64,000 nucleotides of DNA from Chitinophagaceae bacterium IBVUCB2 (GTDB taxonomy: Bacteria > Bacteroidota > Bacteroidia > Chitinophagales > Chitinophagaceae): contig NFUV01000001.1 of NCBI GenBank assembly GCA_002127295.1, positions 1,302,001-1,366,000 on the forward strand, written 5' to 3'. Positions 53,601 through 62,728 of the stretch are shown piece after piece. Within the stretch, counting starts at the first letter, position 1; each line of letters starts with the position of its first letter. The translations under genes were made by a program, and so were the position numbers. Under the pieces are notes generated by a model. That model saw only the letters and a list, made by a program, of their open reading frames with translations. It had not been told where the DNA came from and made no database searches.

Positions 53601-56233
53601 ACAGGTGTACTTGCATTTAATTCAGTGGATGTTAGTAAACGACCATTTTTTAAAGGCGACAATATTGAATCGACTTTTATATCAAAGTTTGATATAGGAT
53701 TGCTACATGTACCATTATCCGGTTTTCTTGAAACAGCTATTCCTCTTCTACCCGGGCTTGGAGTTGGGATTGCAACTGAATTAATTAACGGCCTTGCAGT
53801 AACCCAGTAAACAGAATCCTTGGATAAACCACCAATTGTATAAGTAAATGTGGAATTGTTAACCGAAGCAACTGAAATCATTTCATCACCTTGCAACATC
53901 ATTACTTCATAACCAGCAGCACCGGCAACAGGCTGCCAATCGATTGAAAAATAACCTTCACACTGGTTTGCAGACAGGCTTACATTCATTGTATCAGAAA
54001 TTACAAATGGGAGACTGGTATTTGTTAGTGCTCCAGTATTGCGGGTAATTCTTATCTGTGCATTATTAGTAGTTACCTGTGGTACTATAAACCACTGATT
54101 TGGGTTTGGAGTTGTATAGAAGTATAATCTTTTATCCGATTCTATATTATCTTTCAACGTAGTCCATCCTCCGCCAATTCCATCATTAAAATCAATTGTA
54201 AATGTTGATTGCGGATCTCCGTAAGAGTCCCACCTAGCAATTACATTTTCTCCATGCACATAGGTTTCTCCACCAAAGGGAGCAGTAAGAATTGTTTCAA
54301 CAGGAATTAAATCATACACTATAAAATATTCTTGAGAACCCGTTGGTAGTGCACTTCTTTTAATTCTAATAATGGCCGCTCCTGCTTCAGGATTTTTTAT
54401 TACTACCTGTTCAATATTATTGATATTGTCAACTCCGGTATGCGCAGCAATTTTTACCAGATTAAATGCAGTATCGAGCACAAATGGCAATGTAATAGCA
54501 GTAGAAAGTTCTTCAACCTCCAAATCAAGATCATTGACCAATGCCTGGGAAGCAATAGGTGCTGGTACAGGATCATTCCAATACAGCATAACTTTTAATT
54601 CTGCAGTACCAGGTGGAACTGAAATATTAATCTCATCTTCTATGTTCCCATTAGTAATATTTCCAGTTCCAAAATGATTATTCTCTAGCATTTGCACCGC
54701 CCTGCGAAAATTTGCCACCCCAAAACCATGTGTGAAATCCGGACCAGGCATACCCCAATCATCACCACTATTACAAACAAGAGCTTTCATTAAACCGTTT
54801 TTTGGATTTGCTCCTGCATTTTGCGAACGATATTTTTCATACAACAAAGCAAGCCCTCCGGAAATTGCGGGGGCAGACATACTTGTTCCTTGATTTTCCC
54901 AATAGTAATTAAAGGGGGGCGGCCCTGCAGAAGTTATCCAGGCACCGATTGCCGTAATATCAGGTTTAATTCTTCCATCCCTTACCGGCCCCCTGCTTGA
55001 GGCTTGATAAATATATCCGATTGAAGTTGCATTGGCGACACTGATAACATTTTTTGCCGATTGATATCCTCCAAGTACAGTTCTGAAGCTATCAGGAAAA
55101 GGGGCACATATTTTTTCTCCACTATTTCCCGCCGCAAATACATTTTGCAAATTAGGAAGATCCAATGCCTGCTGATCTAGGACCCTCGAATAAAGATCAT
55201 ATACACCAAAGGTTGCACATTCGCTTACATTATTGCCATACGAATTATTTGTAATTACCATCCCATGATCGGTAATATACGCAGGGGCATTAAAAAAAAT
55301 ATTGGAATAAACTTGCGCAATAAGGGTTGACTTAGGGGCAAACCCGGATCGCACCTCATTTCTTATACCGGCACCACCCGCAATACCTGCCACATGTGTG
55401 CCATGTCCGCTATAGCCGATGCCTGCCCGGCTAATAACTCTATTTGTAAAATCAACATGTGGCTGAAAATCTGCGTTATCACCAATGCCAATTACCACTC
55501 CGCTTCCTTTAAGATTTTTTCCTCCGACACTTAATGGGGCACTTAACTGTGATGCCCTCACACCATCTCTTCCCCAGTTGGTCCAAAACTGACTTAATGG
55601 AACATCTTCTCCATGCACTGGCTCAACATACTCTACATAAGGCAATAATGCCAATTCACCTAAACGCTGAACTGGAATACGCAAGGTTAGTAAACGATAA
55701 TTTATCAGGTCTAGTGAAATAATATCAAAATTCATTTTTCTGAGTCCTGCACTTACTGCTTCAAAAGAAAATGATTTTGGGAAACTGATATTTACATCAA
55801 CCGTACCAGCAACTTTTACTGCATATGAAGGAAAATTTCCTTTCGCTAACTCTGGTTGCATTTTTTGGGTGGCTGAAAGCTCAATTACTGATCTGGCATT
55901 GGCTTGCAATAAAGCTGTAGCATTAAGTGAGCCGGTAATAGTTACGGTAAAAGCATTATGCGGAATATAATCGAGTAACTCAATACCTTGTTGCTTCAAC
56001 TGTTGCCTAATAGCTTCTGTGGGAATTTGCTCAAACTGTATTACAGCAAATGTCTTGTCCTGCTCTGTTTGTGCATTACGATTAAACGTATTTATTTCTT
56101 CTGGTGTAATATTTTGTACAGGAGTAACGGTACCACTTTTCAATAATAGATTGTGGCGGGAATTGGTTTGCGCCCATGTGCTAAAACTAATAAGCAGGCA
56201 GCAAGTTATCAGGGGAATTGGATTGAACCTCAT
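50690..56233 (-). CDS. Giant secreted S8 subtilisin-like protease with T9SS type A sorting domain
   Basis: This 1847-residue protein starts at the ATG at 56233 (MRFNPIPLITCCLLISFSTWAQ is a signal peptide). An I9-like inhibitor segment covers about residues 60-100 and the S8 domain about 215-540. The catalytic triad is Asp252 in IGIGDNAD, His277 in GHGTHVAG and Ser451 in GTSMSAP, with the oxyanion Asn370 in AAGNSG. Long Ig/fibronectin-like and MAM-like adhesion segments follow, and the final 80 residues are a type A T9SS signal (NPNPSTG, IYDISGKLV, SGLYLMEV). An open extension to 56350 overlaps mfd and is not part of the protein. Confidence 0.92.
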   Translation of the reverse strand: MRFNPIPLITCCLLISFSTWAQTNSRHNLLLKSGTVTPVQNITPEEINTFNRNAQTEQDKTFAVIQFEQIPTEAIRQQLKQQGIELLDYIPHNAFTVTITGSLNATALLQANARSVIELSATQKMQPELAKGNFPSYAVKVAGTVDVNISFPKSFSFEAVSAGLRKMNFDIISLDLINYRLLTLRIPVQRLGELALLPYVEYVEPVHGEDVPLSQFWTNWGRDGVRASQLSAPLSVGGKNLKGSGVVIGIGDNADFQPHVDFTNRVISRAGIGYSGHGTHVAGIAGGAGIRNEVRSGFAPKSTLIAQVYSNIFFNAPAYITDHGMVITNNSYGNNVSECATFGVYDLYSRVLDQQALDLPNLQNVFAAGNSGEKICAPFPDSFRTVLGGYQSAKNVISVANATSIGYIYQASSRGPVRDGRIKPDITAIGAWITSAGPPPFNYYWENQGTSMSAPAISGGLALLYEKYRSQNAGANPKNGLMKALVCNSGDDWGMPGPDFTHGFGVANFRRAVQMLENNHFGTGNITNGNIEDEINISVPPGTAELKVMLYWNDPVPAPIASQALVNDLDLEVEELSTAITLPFVLDTAFNLVKIAAHTGVDNINNIEQVVIKNPEAGAAIIRIKRSALPTGSQEYFIVYDLIPVETILTAPFGGETYVHGENVIARWDSYGDPQSTFTIDFNDGIGGGWTTLKDNIESDKRLYFYTTPNPNQWFIVPQVTTNNAQIRITRNTGALTNTSLPFVISDTMNVSLSANQCEGYFSIDWQPVAGAAGYEVMMLQGDEMISVASVNNSTFTYTIGGLSKDSVYWVTARPLINSVAIPTPSPGRRGIAVSRKPDNGTCSNPISNFDIKVDSILSPLKNGRLLTSTELNASTPVSVRIKNLDDVPTTGNIEVTYTLSGAASATATETIIAPNIPGGGTYVHVFAVANNINLSIAGTYTFEVIVTPLAVTDPILQNNTLIQTYKQLPNPLISATLTNINYPSPYVDNFDATSILSYTSDQVGMPGLDKYDFVNSNDDGRIRTFINTGIAYSGNRALTLDAKVGNSGTTDSLTGTYNLSNFTASAHDLRLDFRYKNHGQGNNAANKVWIRGQDNQNWIEAYDLFANQNEVGDGYKRTASIELSDLLNNAGQIFTPSFQIRWGQYGTHMAADDNGAAGYTFDDIRLYRVTDDMQMLSIDTPATASCALTAATQIKITVRNSSESPASVPVQFRINGGAWQPAIAENTPAIPANDTIQYLFTATADLSALGEHTIEARVLYASDIYPVNDTARLTILNLPVVVVTASSPHLENFESGNGSWFSGGKNSSWEYGTPASFRINRAASGTKAWKTRISGNYNDLEKSYLYSPCFNVSSLTNPTLSFSVSLDFEDCGAVTLCDGAYMEYSLDGDTWDTLGAFGQGTNWYNKNYTSGVELWSVQNYTRWHVATIPLSVIPVPASQLTQLRFRFVVISDPFSNRDGLAVDDIHVYDNPYGIYDGMTMGAPQTANVLGNNAWVDFLSAGKLVASVKSPVQDMGSTAVQAYIHTGTPRISGLQFYHNRNITVKPTTLTLSDSATVRFYFLDSETETLINATGCAYCFKPSTAYDLGVTKYSDPDKIKENGTLADNTNSPGIYHFIISPKVVKIPFDKGYYAEFKANDFSEFWLNNGGLNQDRPLPVQLLSFTARKTANGKDVQAEWITVTEQNVNRYEIEVAKSNADYQQNRFVKIGEVNSIGNSTQEQRYNFTDIENGKIGTRYYRLKMIDNDGSFTYSPIRPVIFNEEIQWQVNPNPSTGFFNFTCQVTDGELVTAKIYDISGKLVQTRQLIGNGFIQRINIDLSEPKYASGLYLMEVVAGQKKQLFRLLKQQ

Positions 56234-56319
56234 AGCGACTTTTAAGGATACTAAAAGTAATATAAAAAACTGAGAATAGCCAATACTGTTAAGGGTTTGA
56301 GACAGATACGAGGAATTGT

Positions 56320-59300
56320 TTATGCAGGGATTGCTGGAGCAGCAAAACACCGGGCATGCATACCGGAAAGAAAACGATTTACGTCTTCCATATTTTTCAT
56401 GTCGTTGGCTATCAACATAAATAAACGACCCGTTTGTTTCAGCTTTGCTTTGTTAGTTCCCGTTTGCAAATACTGAATTATTTTCTGAAAAGTATCCGAT
56501 TCAAAATAAGGGGAATCTGGGCGATTGATGAAAAAGCAACGAAGTGTGGTATCCTTCAAAGAAATTTTTTCAAAACCAAGTTCCACTGCCAGTTTCCTAC
56601 AGCGAACTGTTGTAAATAGATCTTGTACAGGTTGAGGTAAGGCCCCAAAGCGGTCTTCCATTTCCATTTTCATTTCTGCCAGATCTTCCTCTGATTCGCA
56701 ATTGTCAAGCCGCTGATAAAGTGATAACCTCTCACCAATACTTTCCACATATTCATCGGGAATTAAAATTTCCAAGTCGGTATCAATTATACAGTCTGAT
56801 ACAAAATCATCCTGCCTTGTAATTTCCTCCTTAAATAATTCTTTAAACTCAGTTCGCTTTAATTCCCTGATTGCTTCATCTAAAATTTTCTGATAAGTTT
56901 CAAACCCGATATCAGCCATAAACCCACTCTGCTCTCCACCTAATAAATTTCCTGCACCTCTAATATCTAAATCCCGCATTGCTATCTGAAACCCACTTCC
57001 TAATTCGCTGTGTTGTTCCAGTGTTTGTAATCTTTTTTTGGAATCATTCGGCAGTGTACTCATCGGCGGAGCCAATAAATAACAGAATGCTTTTTTGTTA
57101 CTTCTCCCAACCCTTCCACGCAACTGGTGCAAATCACTTAAGCCAAACTGGTGAGCATTGTTAACGATAATAGTGTTTACATTCGGAATATCAACACCAC
57201 TTTCTACAATGTTGGTACAAATAAGTACATCATATCGCCTGTCAATAAAATTGAATATTCTTTCCTCCAACTCATGTCCTTCCATTTGTCCATGCGCAAA
57301 TCCTATACTCAAATCAGGACAAAGAGCCTGGATAATTGCAGCCATTTCTGCAAGGCCTGCTATACGATTGTAAATAAAAAAAACCTGGCCTCCTCTTTCT
57401 GTTTCAAAATAAATAGCTTCTCTTATAAAATCTTCATTATACACCTGCACTTCCGTTTGAATAGGTTGCCTGTTAGGTGGCGGGGTATTCATTATACTTA
57501 AATCTCTTGCACCCATCAAAGAGAATTGTAATGTTCTTGGAATTGGTGTTGCAGTTAACGTTAAACAATCAATTGCGGTGCGAAGTGTTTTAATTTTTTC
57601 TTTATGTGCCACACCAAATTTCTGTTCTTCATCCACTACTAACAAGCCAAGGTCTTTGAATTTTACCTCTTTGCCGAGCAAGCCATGTGTGCCAATGATA
57701 ATATCAACTTTACCTTCTTCTACACTTTTAAGTGTTTCTTTTTTTTCTTTGGCCGATTTGAAACGATTGATATAGTCAACCGTTACAGGAAAATCTTTTA
57801 GTCGTTCCTTAAAAGTTTGGTAATGCTGAAAGGCAAGAATAGTAGTAGGCACTAATACAGCTGCCTGCTTTCCATCTATACAAGTTTTAAATGCAGCCCT
57901 GATAGCTATTTCTGTTTTACCAAACCCCACATCACCACAAACCAATCTATCCATTGGCGAAGGGGACTCCATATCTTTCTTTACATCGGCAGTTGCTTTA
58001 CTTTGGTCTGGTGTGTCTTCATAAATAAATGAAGCTTCCAGCTCCGTCTGCATATAATTATCTGGTGTGTGTTGAAAACCCTGTTGTGCTTTTCTTTTAG
58101 CGTATAGTTTTATAAGATCGAAAGCGATTTCCTTAACCTTAGTTTTTGTTTTCTCTTTTAATTTATTCCATACATCACTTCCTAATTTATTTACTTTCGG
58201 AACACTTCCTTCTTTACCTGTAAACTTGGCAATCTTATGCAGGCTGTTGATATTGACATATAAAATATCAGTGTCTTTGTAAATCAATCGTACAGCTTCT
58301 TGTGTTCTGCCATTGACTTCTATTTTTTGCAAGCCGCTAAAAATGCCAACACCATGGTCTATATGTGTAACAAAATCTCCTGGTTGTAATTCCCGAAGTG
58401 TTCGTATGGTAATTGCCTTGTTCTTGTTATACGCCTGCTTTACTTTATACTTATGATATCGTTGAAAAACCTGGTGATCGGTGTAGCAAACTATTTTCTG
58501 GTCTTCGTCTATAAATCCTTCATGGATAGAGGTGGCGATTGGATTGAAAATAATATCTGCTTTCAAATCACTAAAAATGCTCCGCAGCCTTTCTAACTGC
58601 TTTGGGTTTTCGGCAAAAATGTATAATTGAAACTTTTTTGTCTCCCAGCTTTTCAAATCTTTGATCAACAAATCAAATTGCCGGTTAAAAGCAGGCTGTG
58701 ATTTTGTATTGAAATCAATTTCTAATTTGGATAAATACGATTGATAACCAAACTCAACCAAATGCTTTTTACTTAATTCATCTTCGAGGGTTTCAGCCGA
58801 AATAAAATCATTTAGACTGACTTCGTTCTTTATCAATTTATCCTCCTGATCTTCTTGCTGCTTACGCTTAGCAGCTGCTTTTTCAGCATGAGTTGTGTTG
58901 CTGGCAAGAAAAGCTTCTTTTACTTCCTGTTGGTGGCGTAAAAAAGCATGCAAATCTTCTTCACTTTCTGTCAAATGCTCCTTGCAGAGTTCATAATCCT
59001 GCACCCACACAACTGTATTCTCCTGTAAAAAATCAAATAACGAAATCCTTTCTTCACTTTCAAACTGTGTATGCACATTGGGTATAATACTTACCTGTAA
59101 TAATTTTCGTTCACTCAATTGGGTTTCGGGGTCAACTATGCGGATAGAATCAACATCATTGCCAAACAATTCTATCCGGTAAGGCTTTTCATTGCCAAAA
59201 GAATAAATATCAAGAATACCACCCCGAATGGCAAACTGTCCAGGCTCGTATACAAAATCGGTTCTTTCAAAACCATAGTCCGACAATTTGAGTAAGAGTT

Positions 59301-59775
59301 GCTCCACATTCAATGTGTCGCCGGATTTTATTTGAATGATATTCGAAGAAAGTGTTGCCGGCAATACTACTTTCTCAAATAATGCTTCGGGATAGGTAAC
59401 AATAATTTTCTTATTCCCTCCTGCGGCGATCTTTGTCAATGCTTCTGTTCTCAACATAACATGGGAAGAGTTCAGGAGTTGATAATTTTTTCTATTCTTA
59501 AATGAAGAGGGGAAATAAAATATATCCAAAGCCGATGTAAGATTCTCCAGTGTATTATGAAAATAGGCTGCTTCTTCCGCATCATTCAAAACAATAAGAT
59601 GATTAAGCAGCGAAGAGGAAGGATGCATAAATGCTGCCGCTACTACAAATTGCGATGAGCTTCCGTGTAAATTTTTAAGTGCAATTTTTTCGGGTTGGGC
59701 AAACGAGAGCCTGTCCACCAATTGAAAAAGGCGGGGGGATTGTTGATACTGTTCCAGCAAATCCTGTACACCCAT
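56320..59775 (-). CDS. mfd: Transcription-repair coupling factor Mfd
   Basis: This 1151-residue translocase removes stalled RNA polymerase and recruits UvrA. UvrB-like N-terminal modules are followed by the RNA-polymerase-interacting domain (PGDFVTHIDHGVGIFSGL), then RecG-like helicase motifs CGDVGFGKTE, VVDEEQKFG, LTATPIPRTL and QLRGRVGRSN, and a C-terminal TRCF domain. I start at ATG 59775 because the upstream ATG at 59796 would overlap a -7 promoter element. Upstream of the giant subtilase gene; they are separated by 86 bases. Confidence 0.94.
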   Translation of the reverse strand: MGVQDLLEQYQQSPRLFQLVDRLSFAQPEKIALKNLHGSSSQFVVAAAFMHPSSSLLNHLIVLNDAEEAAYFHNTLENLTSALDIFYFPSSFKNRKNYQLLNSSHVMLRTEALTKIAAGGNKKIIVTYPEALFEKVVLPATLSSNIIQIKSGDTLNVEQLLLKLSDYGFERTDFVYEPGQFAIRGGILDIYSFGNEKPYRIELFGNDVDSIRIVDPETQLSERKLLQVSIIPNVHTQFESEERISLFDFLQENTVVWVQDYELCKEHLTESEEDLHAFLRHQQEVKEAFLASNTTHAEKAAAKRKQQEDQEDKLIKNEVSLNDFISAETLEDELSKKHLVEFGYQSYLSKLEIDFNTKSQPAFNRQFDLLIKDLKSWETKKFQLYIFAENPKQLERLRSIFSDLKADIIFNPIATSIHEGFIDEDQKIVCYTDHQVFQRYHKYKVKQAYNKNKAITIRTLRELQPGDFVTHIDHGVGIFSGLQKIEVNGRTQEAVRLIYKDTDILYVNINSLHKIAKFTGKEGSVPKVNKLGSDVWNKLKEKTKTKVKEIAFDLIKLYAKRKAQQGFQHTPDNYMQTELEASFIYEDTPDQSKATADVKKDMESPSPMDRLVCGDVGFGKTEIAIRAAFKTCIDGKQAAVLVPTTILAFQHYQTFKERLKDFPVTVDYINRFKSAKEKKETLKSVEEGKVDIIIGTHGLLGKEVKFKDLGLLVVDEEQKFGVAHKEKIKTLRTAIDCLTLTATPIPRTLQFSLMGARDLSIMNTPPPNRQPIQTEVQVYNEDFIREAIYFETERGGQVFFIYNRIAGLAEMAAIIQALCPDLSIGFAHGQMEGHELEERIFNFIDRRYDVLICTNIVESGVDIPNVNTIIVNNAHQFGLSDLHQLRGRVGRSNKKAFCYLLAPPMSTLPNDSKKRLQTLEQHSELGSGFQIAMRDLDIRGAGNLLGGEQSGFMADIGFETYQKILDEAIRELKRTEFKELFKEEITRQDDFVSDCIIDTDLEILIPDEYVESIGERLSLYQRLDNCESEEDLAEMKMEMEDRFGALPQPVQDLFTTVRCRKLAVELGFEKISLKDTTLRCFFINRPDSPYFESDTFQKIIQYLQTGTNKAKLKQTGRLFMLIANDMKNMEDVNRFLSGMHARCFAAPAIPA

Positions 59776-59783
59776 GCGAAATG

Positions 59784-59791
59784 CAAAGATA
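59784..59791 (-). promoter_or_regulatory. -7 promoter element (TATCTTTG) of mfd
   Basis: It matches TAnnTTTG on the minus strand and ends 8 bases before the ATG at 59775. It falls within the first codons of the longer frame, supporting the shorter start. Confidence 0.55.
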
Positions 59792-59885
59792 ATCATGATT
59801 ACAGGATTAGAAGGATTTCGTCGATTTTTAAATTGCTAATTCCACCACTATTCGTATTTTACTAGTTAAATAAACAGGCTACCAT

Positions 59886-60608
59886 ATGGCAGTTCAACCC
59901 TGGCGGACCGGCAAAGTAATACGTATAGAACAAGAAACTTATAACACCCGCCGCTTCTGGATAGAAGTTTCGGAGCTTGATGTGTTTGATTTTGTTCCCG
60001 GGCAGTTTGTAACACTTGACCTGCCTATCCATGAAAAACCGAATAAACGGTGGCGCAGCTATTCCATTGCAAGCTGGCCCGATGGTACCAATGTATTTGA
60101 ATTACTAATAGTATTGCTGGAAGACGGTGCCGGAACACCGTGGATCTTTAATAATATAGTTGTAGGAAGTGAGTTCACACTTCGGGGGCCACAGGGTGTA
60201 TTTACACTGCATGATGAAAATTTAACTAAAGATCTATTTCTTATAAGTACAGGAACAGGCATTGCTCCTTTCCGCAGTATGGCACAGCATATTAAACTAC
60301 ATAATACGGCGCATGAAAATATCTACATGCTGTTTGGATGCCGAACCAAAAAAGATTTATTGTACTACGATGAACTGAAGCAATTAGAAATAGATTTACC
60401 GAAATTTCATTTTCTTCCCACATTATCAAGAGAGGACTGGGATGGCAAAAAAGGATATGTACATGCCCTGTATGAAGAGCTTTGCGCTGGAAAACAGCCT
60501 GCAAGCTTTTTCCTTTGTGGTTGGAAAGCCATGATCGATGAAGCTAAAAAAAGAATACAGGATTTGGGATATGACCGAAAAGCCATCCACCAGGAATTGT
60601 ATGGATAA
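59886..60608 (+). CDS. Ferredoxin/flavodoxin-NADP+ reductase-like flavoprotein
   Basis: This 240-residue oxidoreductase belongs to the ferredoxin-NADP reductase group. The FAD-binding motif is RWRSYSIAS near residues 57-65, the nucleotide-binding motif STGTGIAPFRSM is near residue 122, and CGWKAMIDEAK and a C-terminal aromatic-rich end are present. It probably passes electrons between NAD(P)H and a ferredoxin or flavodoxin. The exact partner is not shown. It diverges from mfd and is followed 53 bases later by a DUF1569 gene. Confidence 0.88.
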   Translation: MAVQPWRTGKVIRIEQETYNTRRFWIEVSELDVFDFVPGQFVTLDLPIHEKPNKRWRSYSIASWPDGTNVFELLIVLLEDGAGTPWIFNNIVVGSEFTLRGPQGVFTLHDENLTKDLFLISTGTGIAPFRSMAQHIKLHNTAHENIYMLFGCRTKKDLLYYDELKQLEIDLPKFHFLPTLSREDWDGKKGYVHALYEELCAGKQPASFFLCGWKAMIDEAKKRIQDLGYDRKAIHQELYG

Positions 60609-60645
60609 TTTACAACAACGGGGGCATTATAAATCTGGAATAGAT

Positions 60646-60653
60646 TATTTTTG
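60646..60653 (+). promoter_or_regulatory. -7 promoter element (TATTTTTG) of the DUF1569 gene
   Basis: It matches TAnnTTTG and ends 8 bases before the ATG at 60662, suggesting an independent promoter and a very short leader. Confidence 0.5.
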
Positions 60654-60661
60654 CGCCCATT

Positions 60662-61108
60662 ATGGAAATAAAGAACCTGTTTGAACCTTCTGTAAAAGAA
60701 GAAATCGTTTCCCGTATCAACAACCTGAAACCTGCTACACAAAGAAAATGGGGCAGAATGGATGTGGCGCAAATGTTGGCTCATGTGCAACAACCATTAA
60801 GAGTTGCATATGGCGAGCATACCCCCAAAGGAAATTTTCTTATCCGCACATTATCGGTTTTTTTCAAGAGCAGTTTGTACAACGAAAAGCCGTATGCAAA
60901 GAATTTGCCTACCGATAAGACATTTAAAATTGCAGATGCAAGGGATTTTATTAAAGAACGGGAAAGCCTGATTGAAATGGTAAACAATTTTGCTCCCGAA
61001 AAATTAACAACTAAACCACATCCTGTTTTTGGAGAACTTACGCAAGAGCAATGGAGTAAAAGCCAGTGGAAGCATTTGGACCATCACTTACAGCAGTTTG
61101 GGGTGTAG
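60662..61108 (+). CDS. DUF1569 (DinB-like) family protein
   Basis: This 148-residue protein has RKWGRMDVAQMLAHVQQPLRVA and a C-terminal KSQWKHLDHHLQQFG, features of DUF1569, a four-helix DinB-like fold whose His residues may bind a metal. Function is unknown. It lies after the reductase gene and is convergent with glyS, with 48 bases between the stops. Confidence 0.8.
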   Translation: MEIKNLFEPSVKEEIVSRINNLKPATQRKWGRMDVAQMLAHVQQPLRVAYGEHTPKGNFLIRTLSVFFKSSLYNEKPYAKNLPTDKTFKIADARDFIKERESLIEMVNNFAPEKLTTKPHPVFGELTQEQWSKSQWKHLDHHLQQFGV

Positions 61109-61156
61109 GGGGAAAATAGTTAGTGTAGAAAAGTAAAAGGGCTTATGCATTCACTT

Positions 61157-62632
61157 TTACCCTATGGCATTCAACACTATATTTTTTAAGTCAGCAATCG
61201 CCACTCTCTCCTGCTCCATCGAATCTCTATGCCGGATTGTAACGGTGTTATCTTCTTTACTCTGGTGGTCAACAGTTACACAGAAAGGAGTTCCTAATGC
61301 ATCCATTCTTCTATATCGCTTACCAATAGAATCTTTCTCTTCGTAGAAGCAACGAAAATCAGCTTTGCAATCATTCATTATTTGTTCTGCAATTTCAGGC
61401 AACCCATCTCTCTTCGTTAATGGCAATATTGCCAATTTAATGGGAGAAAGTTTCGGAGGAAATTTCAGCACTACACGACTATCTTGTTTTTCTGCAGTGC
61501 TTAAATCCTGCTCTTCATATGCATGGCTCATAACAGCCAGGAACATTCTATCCAAGCCGATCGATGTTTCAATTACGTAAGGAATATAATTACCGTAAGC
61601 TTTACCGGTAGTGGGGTCAACATCATTATCAAAATATTGCTGCTTCTTTTTACTGTATTCCTGGTGTTGCTTTAAATCGAAATCAGTACGACTATGAATA
61701 CCCTCCAGTTCTTTAAACCCAATCGGAAATTCAAATTCAATATCACAAGCAGCATCTGCGTAGTGCGCCAGCTTCACATGGTCGTGGTAGCGGTATTTTT
61801 CTGCTGGTATACCCAGGCTTTTATGCCATTCTAATCTGGTGGTCTTCCATTTTTCATACCACTCTTTTTGTGTACCGGGGCGTATGAAGAATTGCATTTC
61901 CATTTGCTCAAACTCCCTCATTCTAAAAATGAATTGTCTTGCTACAATTTCATTTCGGAACGCTTTACCTATTTGTGCAATACCAAACGGAATTTTCATT
62001 CTTCCGGTTTTTTGCACATTTAAAAAGTTTACGAAGATACCTTGTGCTGTTTCTGGTCGCAGGTAAACTTTGTTGTCTTCATCATCACTTGAAACAGTGG
62101 ACCCAAATTCTGTCGAGAACATCAGGTTAAACTGGCGAATATCTGTCCAGTTACAGGTGTCGCTTACCGCACATTTAATTTTATTTGTTTCGATCAATGT
62201 CTTCAATCCGGCGAAATCATCTTTCGCCAGTAACGAATCCATCTGACCCAATAAGTTATCTGCCTCATTGCTTTCTTTTTCGCCTTTGATTCTTAATTCT
62301 TCGGCGAAGCCTTCAATTAAATGGTCAACTCTATATCTTTTCTTGCTGTCTTTATTATCAATCATCGGGTCGTTGAAATTATCAACGTGGCCGCTTGCCT
62401 TCCAGGTGGTAGGGTGCATAAAAATGGCAGCGTCAATACCTACGATATTGTCGTGCAATTGCGTCATACTTTTCCACCAATAATCTTTGATATTCTTTTT
62501 TAGTTCACTACCCATTTGCCCATAGTCGTACACCGCCTGTAAACCATCATAGATCTCGCTGCTTGGAAAAATAAAACCGTACTCTTTACAATGAGAGATT
62601 ATTGCCTGAAATTTATTCGAATCGTTTGCCAT
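61157..62632 (-). CDS. glyS: Glycyl-tRNA synthetase (homodimeric type)
   Basis: This 491-residue class II synthetase charges tRNA-Gly. KEYGFIFPSSEIYDGLQAVYDYG near the start, PETAQGIFVNFLNVQ, RNEIVARQFIFRMREFEQMEM, and the C-terminal anticodon-binding part (GTPFCVTVDHQS) match the alpha2 type found in Bacteroidetes. I use the ATG at 62632; the TTG at 62653 would overlap a promoter element. It is downstream of the YihY-like gene on the same strand. Confidence 0.95.
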   Translation of the reverse strand: MANDSNKFQAIISHCKEYGFIFPSSEIYDGLQAVYDYGQMGSELKKNIKDYWWKSMTQLHDNIVGIDAAIFMHPTTWKASGHVDNFNDPMIDNKDSKKRYRVDHLIEGFAEELRIKGEKESNEADNLLGQMDSLLAKDDFAGLKTLIETNKIKCAVSDTCNWTDIRQFNLMFSTEFGSTVSSDDEDNKVYLRPETAQGIFVNFLNVQKTGRMKIPFGIAQIGKAFRNEIVARQFIFRMREFEQMEMQFFIRPGTQKEWYEKWKTTRLEWHKSLGIPAEKYRYHDHVKLAHYADAACDIEFEFPIGFKELEGIHSRTDFDLKQHQEYSKKKQQYFDNDVDPTTGKAYGNYIPYVIETSIGLDRMFLAVMSHAYEEQDLSTAEKQDSRVVLKFPPKLSPIKLAILPLTKRDGLPEIAEQIMNDCKADFRCFYEEKDSIGKRYRRMDALGTPFCVTVDHQSKEDNTVTIRHRDSMEQERVAIADLKNIVLNAIG

Positions 62633-62639
62633 AGGCCGC

Positions 62640-62647
62640 AAAAGTAA
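62640..62647 (-). promoter_or_regulatory. -7 promoter element (TACTTTTG) of glyS
   Basis: It matches TAnnTTTG on the minus strand and ends 7 bases before the ATG at 62632. Confidence 0.5.
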
Positions 62648-62728
62648 GCCCAAAAAGGGGAAAAAGAGCCATGAAAAGAATGTAAGAAATCATAATAGCA
62701 GCAATACAGATGGCCCCATATTGTATTC

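Noticed and set aside
56234-56350. Extension of the giant subtilase gene upstream to 56350
   Set aside because: It would overlap the end of mfd and would place the signal peptide inside the protein; the ATG at 56233 begins a normal signal peptide.
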